The position numbers and the translations under genes were made by a program. The notes under the pieces are model-generated. The model ran no database searches. It was not told the DNA's origin and worked only from the letters and a program-made list of their open reading frames with translations. This document shows positions 6,616 through 12,101 of a stretch of 12,101 bases of DNA, one piece after another (position 1 is the stretch's first letter; every line of letters starts with the position of its first letter). The stretch lies in contig CBDUCL010000073.1 of NCBI GenBank assembly GCA_965365625.1, positions 1 through 12,101 on the forward strand. Reading direction: 5' to 3'. Source of the DNA: CAVWCW01 sp965365625. GTDB lineage: Bacteria > Pseudomonadota > Gammaproteobacteria > Chromatiales > Chromatiaceae.

Positions 6616-9477
6616 TCAGTCCGCGCCTGCAGGCGCGTGCATCAGGCGCTGCCAAAGCCCGCTCACCCGCGCGCGCTCGTCTGCGAGGCGCCGCCCCGCC
6701 ACCAGGCCAGGCAGCTCCTGCAGGGCATTGCGGTGATAGCTGGCGCGAAAGGCGCGGTAGGCATCGCGCAGGCCGCCTGCCTCTTCGGTCGCCAGCAGCC
6801 GGTGTCTCTCCAGACCATCGAGCAGGCGGATATTGTCGCTGAATTCCAGCAGATCCGGGTGCTCATGGGCCCATCGCAAAACGGCATATTGAACCATAAA
6901 TTCAATATCGGCGATACCGCCCAGACCCTGCTTGAGGTCGAACTGGTCGGCCCCGCCACGCTGCAGTTCCGCGCGCATGCGCTCGCGCATCTCGCAGACG
7001 TCTTGGCGAAGCTTTTCCGGGTCGCGGGGACGGACCAACACCTCTTTGCGGATCTCGGCGAAGCGCGCCGTCACCTCCGGGTCTCCCGCCACCGCCCGGG
7101 CCCGAATCAGGGCCTGGTGCTCCCAGGTCCAGGCTTCCTCGAGCTGGTAGCTGCGGTAGGCCTCCAGGGAGCTGACCAGCAGGCCGGAGGCGCCGTTGGG
7201 ACGCAGCCGCATATCGGTCTCATAGAGCACGCCAGAGGGGGTCTGGGCGCCGAGCATGTGGATGATACGCTGCCCGAGGCGGGCAAAGAACACTTCGTTG
7301 GACAGCGGGCGGGCGCCGTCGCTGCTGCCGCCGGCCGCGCCGCCATGCAGGAACACCAGGTCCAGGTCGGAGCCGTAGCCGAGCTCGATGCCCCCCAGCT
7401 TGCCATAGCCGATGACCGCAAAGCCGCCGGGGTCGCCCTGGGTGCCGGCCGGCCGGCCGTGGCGCCCCTTGAGATGCGTCCAGGCCCGGTCCAGTACCCG
7501 GGCCAACACCACTTCGGCGATCTCGGTGAGAAAGTCGCTCACCACCATCAGCGGGATGGCGCCGGTGATGTCCGCCGCCGCCACGCGCAGGCGGTTGCTC
7601 TGGGCGAATTGGCGCAGGCGCTCCATCTGCTGCTCCAGGTCCTCGGGGTCCAGGTCGCCGAGCAGACTATCGGCCTCCGCCTCCAGCTCGCGCCGGTGCA
7701 GCGGGGAGTAGAGGCGGCGCGGGTCGAGCAGTTCGTCCAGGAGCAGGGGGTAACGGGTCAGCAGGGCGGCGATCCAGGGGCTGATCGCGGTCAGGCGCAC
7801 CAATTGGGACAGCACGATGGGGTTTTCCACCATCAGGGCTATGTAGGCGGTGCGCTGGACCACGGCCTCCAGCAGCTTGAGCAGCCGTTCCAGGGGCAGG
7901 TCCGGCAGTTCCAGGGCCGACACCGCCTCCAGCAGCAGCGGCATCAACTGCTCGAGGCGCTCTCGACCGCGGGTAGAAAGGCTGCGACAGGAGCGTGACG
8001 CGCGGAAAGCGCAGATTCGCTCCAGGGCCGCCTCCGGGTCTTGAAACCCGGCGCCGCGCAAGGCCGCCAGGGCGCGCTCGCCGTCCCCGCTGGTGCGCCA
8101 GAGATCGGTCACCGGGGTGGCAGGGCTCTCGTCCTCCGCCTGGGGGGCGGCGAACACCGCGTCGAAGTGGCCCTGCACCCGCCGCCGATGGCGCTCCAGC
8201 ACCGGCTTCAATTGATCCCAATCCGCAAAGCCCATGCTGCGGGCCAGGCGCAGCCGGGCCTCGGGTTCGGGCGGCAGCAGGTGGGTCTGGCGGTCGGCCC
8301 AGGCCTGCAAGCGGTTCTCGAGCCGACGCAGGAATATATAGGCTTCGCTCAACTCGCGCACCGCATGCGCCGGCAGGTAGTCTTTGGCCCCCAGCCTTTC
8401 CAATACCCGCAGGATCGGGCGGACCTGCAGATCGGGCTCTCGCCCGCCACGGATCAGTTGAAACGCCTGGCCGATGAACTCGATCTCGCGGATGCCGCCG
8501 GGGCCCAGCTTGATGTTGTCCGCCATGCCCTTGCGTTGCAGCTCCTGGCTGATCAGGGACTTCATCCGGCGCAGCGACTCGATGGCGCCAAAGTCCAGGT
8601 AGCGGCGGTAGACAAAGGGCCGCAGCATCGCCTGCAGTTCCTCCCCCGCCGCCACATCGCCGGCGATCACCCGCGCCTTGATCATGGCGTAACGCTCCCA
8701 CTCCCGGGCCTGGGACTGGTAGTAGTCCTCCATGGCGTCGAAACACATGGCCAGGGGACCGGCGCTGCCGAAGGGACGCAGCCGGGTGTCGACCCGGAAC
8801 ACGAAGCCGTCCGCGTCCTGGGCGTCGAGCACCTGCACCAGGCGCTGGCAGACCCGGGTGAAGAACTGCTCGTTGCTGAGCTGGCGGCGGCCATCGGTGT
8901 TGCCGTGCTGGGGAAAGGCGAAGATCAGGTCGATGTCGGACGACAGGTTGAGTTCGCGCGCCCCCAGCTTGCCCATGCCCAGCACCACCAGGGGCTGGGG
9001 CTCCCCGGCCGGGTCCCGGGGCGTTCCCATCTCCGTACAACCCCAGGCGTAGACCCGTTCCAGGGCCGCTCCGACGCAGGCATCGGCGAGCTCGCTGAGG
9101 TCCTCCAGGGTCTCCGCCAGGGGCGCCAGGTCCGCCAGGTCGCGCCAGATGATGCGCACCATCTCCCGGCGCCGGAAGCGGCGCAGCAACCGCGCCAGGG
9201 CCGGCTGGTCCGCGGCCCCCTCCAGGGCGCTCGTCAGTCGCCCGCGCAGGTCGCCCGGGGCATAGGTGCGGTGCAGATCGCCAGCAGCCAGCTCCGCCAG
9301 CAACCGGGGGTCACGGCGGCAGCTCTGCAGCACATAGTCACTGGCCTCCCAGACCCGCAGCAGTTCCGCTTCCAGCTCCGGCCCCGGGACCCAGTCCACC
9401 CCGGCCTCCGCCGCCGCCTGGCGCCAGTCGGCCCAAGCCTGCTCTGCGGCCAACGCCGGATTGCTGCCTTGCGTCAT
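6616..9477 (-). CDS. glnE: Bifunctional glutamine synthetase adenylyltransferase / adenylyl-removing enzyme
   Basis: Controls glutamine synthetase by adding or removing AMP on a tyrosine, in response to PII and glutamine; cytoplasmic. The 953-residue product (E. coli about 946) contains two nucleotidyltransferase domains. The N-terminal adenylyl-removing domain has LGMGKLGARELNLSSDIDLIF (Asp181, Asp183) and FRVDTRLRPFG (Asp230). The C-terminal adenylylating domain has GYGKLGGIELGYGSDLDLVF (Asp704, Asp706) and ETDMRLRPNG (Asp755). A helical linker joins them. All catalytic acidic residues are present, so both activities should be intact. ATG 9477 has AGGGG at 6-nt spacing. The histidine kinase stop is 38 bp upstream with no evident terminator or promoter between them, so glnE may be co-transcribed with it. 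Confidence 0.97.
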   Translation of the reverse strand: MTQGSNPALAAEQAWADWRQAAAEAGVDWVPGPELEAELLRVWEASDYVLQSCRRDPRLLAELAAGDLHRTYAPGDLRGRLTSALEGAADQPALARLLRRFRRREMVRIIWRDLADLAPLAETLEDLSELADACVGAALERVYAWGCTEMGTPRDPAGEPQPLVVLGMGKLGARELNLSSDIDLIFAFPQHGNTDGRRQLSNEQFFTRVCQRLVQVLDAQDADGFVFRVDTRLRPFGSAGPLAMCFDAMEDYYQSQAREWERYAMIKARVIAGDVAAGEELQAMLRPFVYRRYLDFGAIESLRRMKSLISQELQRKGMADNIKLGPGGIREIEFIGQAFQLIRGGREPDLQVRPILRVLERLGAKDYLPAHAVRELSEAYIFLRRLENRLQAWADRQTHLLPPEPEARLRLARSMGFADWDQLKPVLERHRRRVQGHFDAVFAAPQAEDESPATPVTDLWRTSGDGERALAALRGAGFQDPEAALERICAFRASRSCRSLSTRGRERLEQLMPLLLEAVSALELPDLPLERLLKLLEAVVQRTAYIALMVENPIVLSQLVRLTAISPWIAALLTRYPLLLDELLDPRRLYSPLHRRELEAEADSLLGDLDPEDLEQQMERLRQFAQSNRLRVAAADITGAIPLMVVSDFLTEIAEVVLARVLDRAWTHLKGRHGRPAGTQGDPGGFAVIGYGKLGGIELGYGSDLDLVFLHGGAAGGSSDGARPLSNEVFFARLGQRIIHMLGAQTPSGVLYETDMRLRPNGASGLLVSSLEAYRSYQLEEAWTWEHQALIRARAVAGDPEVTARFAEIRKEVLVRPRDPEKLRQDVCEMRERMRAELQRGGADQFDLKQGLGGIADIEFMVQYAVLRWAHEHPDLLEFSDNIRLLDGLERHRLLATEEAGGLRDAYRAFRASYHRNALQELPGLVAGRRLADERARVSGLWQRLMHAPAGAD

Positions 9478-9515
9478 GCGTCACCCCTGATGCCCATTTT
9501 GAACTGGCTGGGATT

Positions 9516-11639
9516 CTACACCGGTTGGCCCGCCTCTGCGCCCAGCCGCTCGACCAGCTCGATAATCGCATCGGTGTCGTAGCGCGCCAGCAGCCGATCC
9601 AGCTCTTCCGCCAGGACCCGGGCCCCGGGGTCGCCCTGCTTGAGATCCGCAATCACCGCTTCGATCTCGGTCAAGGCATTGACCTGCGCCGCCTCCAGCA
9701 GGCGCTTGCGTAGGGCCGGGGGGAGGCGCATCTCCTCGCGACCGGCGGCCTCGGGCTCGGACTCGGCGGCTGCCGCCGGGCCGGGCAAGCGTTCGAACTC
9801 GACCCCGAGGTGGCGCTGGATGCAGTGGCAGATCGCCTCGAAGCGAAACGGCTTGGCAACGAAGTCGTCGAAGCCGGCATCCAGGTAGAAGGCGCGCTGG
9901 CGCAACAGGCCGGAGGCGGTGATGGCGACGCAGACGATCGGATCGGCGGACCAGCGCGCCCGCAGTTCGCGCACCGCGTCGAGCCCGTCCATCACCGGCA
10001 TGCGCACATCCATGAACACGATGTCGGGCCGGCTGGCGGCTATCTGGTCGAGCGCCGCGGCCCCGTCTGCGGCCGTAGCGACCTGGACCCCGGCCCGCTC
10101 CAAGAACCCGCTCAGTACCTCGCGATTGTCCTCCACGTCGTCCACCACCAGGGCCCGGACCCGATGGCCCGCGAGCAGATGCACCGGGGTCCGAGCCTGC
10201 TCTTCGTCGGCGCTCAGGGCGCCCTCGGCAGGCGCCAACTCCAAGGCGAACTGAAACCGACTGCCTTCGCCCAGGGTCGAGTCCAGCTCCAGGGCGCCAC
10301 CCATGAGTTCGACCTGGCGCAGGGTGATCGCCAGACCGAGCCCGGTGCCACCCTTGGCGTTGCCCTCCTCCGCTTGCTGGAACGGTTCGAAAATGCGCTC
10401 GCGCGCCTCGTCGGTGATACCGGGCCCGGTGTCTTCGACCCTGAACACATAGCGATGGTCCCGTTGCTCTACCTCGAGCCGAATCTCTCCACGCTCGGTG
10501 AACTTGAGCGCATTGCCCAGCAGGTTGATCAGAACCTGACGCAGCTTGCGGTCGTCGCCACGCACCGCCCGGTCTTCGATGCGTGCCTCGGCCCGCCATT
10601 CCAGCCCCTTCTGCTCGCAACGGATCGCGAACATCTGGGAAACGTCCTCGATCAGATCCCCAACGTCGAATTCGCGAAGATTCAGCTCCATGGCACCGGC
10701 CTCGATCTTCGATATATCCAGGATGTCGTCGATCAGGCCGATTAGGTGGCTGCCCGCGGCCCGAATCGCCCGCAGCGGGCGGCGGTAGTTGGACGGCAAC
10801 TCCGGGTCGGTTTCGATCAACTGGGTATAGCCCAGCACCGCGTTCATCGGCGTGCGAATCTCGTGGGACATATTGGCCAGGAACAGGGACTTGGCGCGGC
10901 TCGCGCTCTCGGCCTGCTCCTTGGCCTCCCGCAGGGAGCGCTCCGCCGACTTGCGCGCGGTAATGTCGCGGATGATACCGACGAAGACCTGCTGCGAGCC
11001 CGGGCGCGCCTCCCCCACCGAGAGCTCCAGCGGGAAGGTGGTGCCATCCTTGCGGCGGCCCTCGACCTCGCGGCCGATGCCGATAATGCGCTTCACCCCA
11101 GTGCTGCGGTAGCGGCGCAGGTACTGGTCGTGCTCGTCGCGATACGGCGCCGGCATCAACATCTTCACGTTGTTGCCGATCACTTCGTCGGCCCGGTAGC
11201 CGAACAACCGTTCGCAGGCCGGATTGTACTCTTGCACGGTGCCGGCGGCGTCGATAATCATGACCCCGTCGACGGCGGTCGCTACCAGGGCCAGCAGGCG
11301 CTGCTCCCGATCCTCCAGCGAGCGAGAGGAAGCCCGGTACCCCATCACCAGAAAGGCGGTCACCCACATTACCGCCGCCTCCAGGCTTACGTTGAGCACC
11401 AACGCCCGTGTATCAATCTGGGCTTGGGAATAGACATAACCCAACACCAGCAGCAGGCTGCTGACGGCAGCCAGCACCGCCGGGGCCCAGCGCCAGGGCA
11501 GCCAGTAACTCAGCGAGATCAGCACCACATACGGGATGCCGTGGATCACGCCCGGCGGAAGATTCAGGTCCAGCACCAGCATCGCCAGCAGCAGCAGCGC
11601 TGTCAGCAGGACCGTCAGCACCACACGCGCCTTTCCCAT
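9516..11639 (-). CDS. Membrane-bound hybrid histidine kinase with FixL-like PAS domain
   Basis: Sensor kinase of 707 residues. Four hydrophobic segments (about 3-25, 32-49, 52-70, 80-101) anchor it in the inner membrane with little periplasmic loop. A PAS domain (about 110-229) resembles the FixL haem PAS: His170 in EHDQYLRRY and Arg190 in IIGIGR align with the FixL haem ligand and oxygen-gating Arg. A short coiled coil (228-251) leads to HisKA with His259 in NMSHEIRTP, then HATPase_c with N box Asn376 (NLLGNALKF), DTGPGI (Asp403) and GTGLGLA. A receiver domain (about 495-609) has Asp500, Asp501, phospho-acceptor Asp544 and Lys596. A helical tail (610-707) lacks a clear HPt histidine. The frame is open another 99 codons upstream, but these enter the divergent leader and have no domain; ATG 11639 directly precedes the first membrane segment and has GGGGTGGAAGG before it. 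Partner regulator and ligand are unproven. Confidence 0.9.
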   Translation of the reverse strand: MGKARVVLTVLLTALLLLAMLVLDLNLPPGVIHGIPYVVLISLSYWLPWRWAPAVLAAVSSLLLVLGYVYSQAQIDTRALVLNVSLEAAVMWVTAFLVMGYRASSRSLEDREQRLLALVATAVDGVMIIDAAGTVQEYNPACERLFGYRADEVIGNNVKMLMPAPYRDEHDQYLRRYRSTGVKRIIGIGREVEGRRKDGTTFPLELSVGEARPGSQQVFVGIIRDITARKSAERSLREAKEQAESASRAKSLFLANMSHEIRTPMNAVLGYTQLIETDPELPSNYRRPLRAIRAAGSHLIGLIDDILDISKIEAGAMELNLREFDVGDLIEDVSQMFAIRCEQKGLEWRAEARIEDRAVRGDDRKLRQVLINLLGNALKFTERGEIRLEVEQRDHRYVFRVEDTGPGITDEARERIFEPFQQAEEGNAKGGTGLGLAITLRQVELMGGALELDSTLGEGSRFQFALELAPAEGALSADEEQARTPVHLLAGHRVRALVVDDVEDNREVLSGFLERAGVQVATAADGAAALDQIAASRPDIVFMDVRMPVMDGLDAVRELRARWSADPIVCVAITASGLLRQRAFYLDAGFDDFVAKPFRFEAICHCIQRHLGVEFERLPGPAAAAESEPEAAGREEMRLPPALRKRLLEAAQVNALTEIEAVIADLKQGDPGARVLAEELDRLLARYDTDAIIELVERLGAEAGQPV

Positions 11640-11834
11640 CCTTCCACCCCCGAGCCGCACTCCAACCCACCCGCCGCCAACGCCGGCGCGAGGACCCGGG
11701 CCACATCTTACGCGAGCTCGGCAGCGGCGGGCCAGCGCTTCTCCCGGCGGCGCCGATTTGCTAATTTGGCGGCTAAGGATCGCCGATTCCAGCACCGCAG
11801 CTTCCCCTGCGTCGAACCCGAGAGAACCGACACC
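11640..11834. promoter_or_regulatory. Divergent intergenic region between the hybrid kinase and the response regulator
   Basis: These 195 bp separate two divergent starts and must contain both leaders and presumably both promoters. The only relatively AT-rich patch is at about 11755-11780. No convincing sigma-70 pair of -35 and -10 boxes is visible in either direction; TAAGGAT at 11774-11780 is a weak -10 candidate for the plus strand. A repeated 8-mer in the patch is described separately. Confidence 0.45.
11751..11788. repeat. Direct repeat CGCCGATT with 30-bp period in the divergent promoter region
   Basis: CGCCGATT occurs at 11751-11758 and again at 11781-11788, exactly 30 bp apart, about three helical turns. 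Between them the minus strand of 11764-11771 reads CGCCAAAT, matching 6 of 8 bases in the opposite orientation. The arrangement could be a regulator binding site. In DNA this GC-rich, chance is also possible. Confidence 0.35.
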
Positions 11835-12101
11835 ATGTCCGAACCCAGCCAAGCGTCCTCGGCCAAACTCCTGATCGTCGACGACAAGACCGCCAATCTC
11901 GACCTGCTGCGGGAGATGCTGGCGCCCCTCGGCCACCAGATCTTCTTTGCCACCAGCGGCGCCAAGGCCCTGAGCATCGCCCCTTCGGTGGCGCCGGACC
12001 TGGTGCTGCTCGACGTGATGATGCCGGAGATGGACGGCTTCGAGACCTGCCGCCGCTTCAAGCAGGACCCGGTGCTACGCGAGATCCCGATCGTGTTCGT
12101 C
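11835..12101 (+). CDS. Response regulator receiver domain, partial at 3' end
   Basis: The first 89 codons of a two-component response regulator; the frame is open to the window edge. After a short N-terminus the sequence LLIVDDKTANLDLL carries the acidic pair Asp16 and Asp17, and LVLLDVMMPEMDGFETCRRF carries the phospho-acceptor Asp60. The conserved Thr/Ser and Lys of the receiver lie beyond the end, as does any output domain, so its function (DNA binding, GGDEF, HD-GYP, cyclase or kinase) cannot be stated. KTANLDLLREMLAPLGH and ATSGAKALSIA resemble receivers of non-DNA-binding regulators rather than OmpR or NarL types, a weak impression. The Shine-Dalgarno is poor (GAGA-like bases upstream). 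It is divergent from the hybrid kinase and could be its phosphorelay partner. Confidence 0.9.
   Translation, partial: MSEPSQASSAKLLIVDDKTANLDLLREMLAPLGHQIFFATSGAKALSIAPSVAPDLVLLDVMMPEMDGFETCRRFKQDPVLREIPIVFV

Noticed and set aside
5713..7998. A 761-codon open frame on the plus strand opposite ilvE and glnE
   Set aside because: It is antisense to two certain genes, has low-complexity His/Gln/Gly-rich composition with no recognisable domain, and is the stop-free shadow expected in GC-rich DNA.
9478..9515. A terminator between the histidine kinase and glnE
   Set aside because: Only a 4-bp stem with a 12-base loop and no U run is present.
9481..11367. A 628-codon minus-strand frame inside the histidine kinase
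   Set aside because: It is an out-of-phase shadow; the HisKA, HATPase and receiver motifs are all in the 9516-11639 frame.
11640..11936. A 99-codon N-terminal extension of the histidine kinase
   Set aside because: It runs through the divergent control region and over the first codons of the response regulator, shows no domain, and ATG 11639 sits right before the first membrane segment with a purine-rich Shine-Dalgarno.

Overview
This GC-rich window has dense, short-spaced genes and looks like a chromosomal core region of a gammaproteobacterium. The gene order glnE, ilvE, waaF, waaC, waaG, waaP matches what I recall from Pseudomonas. A chemolithotrophic or phototrophic Chromatiales-like lineage is plausible, but the sequence does not settle it. 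I see no insertion sequence, CRISPR array, tRNA, rRNA or integrase, and no stretch over 300 bases lacks a gene.

Layout. Positions 37-9477 hold seven minus-strand genes that read as one transcription unit, in the order glnE, ilvE, a 65-residue zinc-finger gene, waaF, waaC, waaG, and a long kinase gene. Gaps are 21, 21, 30, -3, 5 and -3 bp. Upstream (9516-11639, minus strand) is a membrane-bound hybrid histidine kinase with a FixL-like PAS domain; its stop lies only 38 bp before glnE, so read-through is possible. A 195-bp divergent intergenic region separates it from a plus-strand response regulator (11835 to the window end, cut by the window edge).

How the genes work together. waaF, waaC, waaG and the kinase gene build and phosphorylate the lipopolysaccharide inner core: two heptose transfers, one hexose transfer, then phosphorylation. 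The kinase gene is the most unusual item. One continuous frame of about 737 codons holds a WaaP heptose-kinase domain followed by two more kinase-like domains of the lipopolysaccharide kinase superfamily, each with its own Lys, HxD-type and metal-binding Asp motifs. glnE and ilvE link the operon to nitrogen metabolism (glutamine synthetase adenylylation; branched-chain amino acid transamination). The hybrid kinase carries a PAS domain with the residues known for haem and oxygen binding in FixL, so it is a candidate redox or gas sensor next to a nitrogen-regulation gene.

Start sites were corrected from the sequence: the triple kinase most likely starts at a TTG at 2250 that overlaps the waaG stop, waaG starts at 3377, and the histidine kinase starts at 11639.
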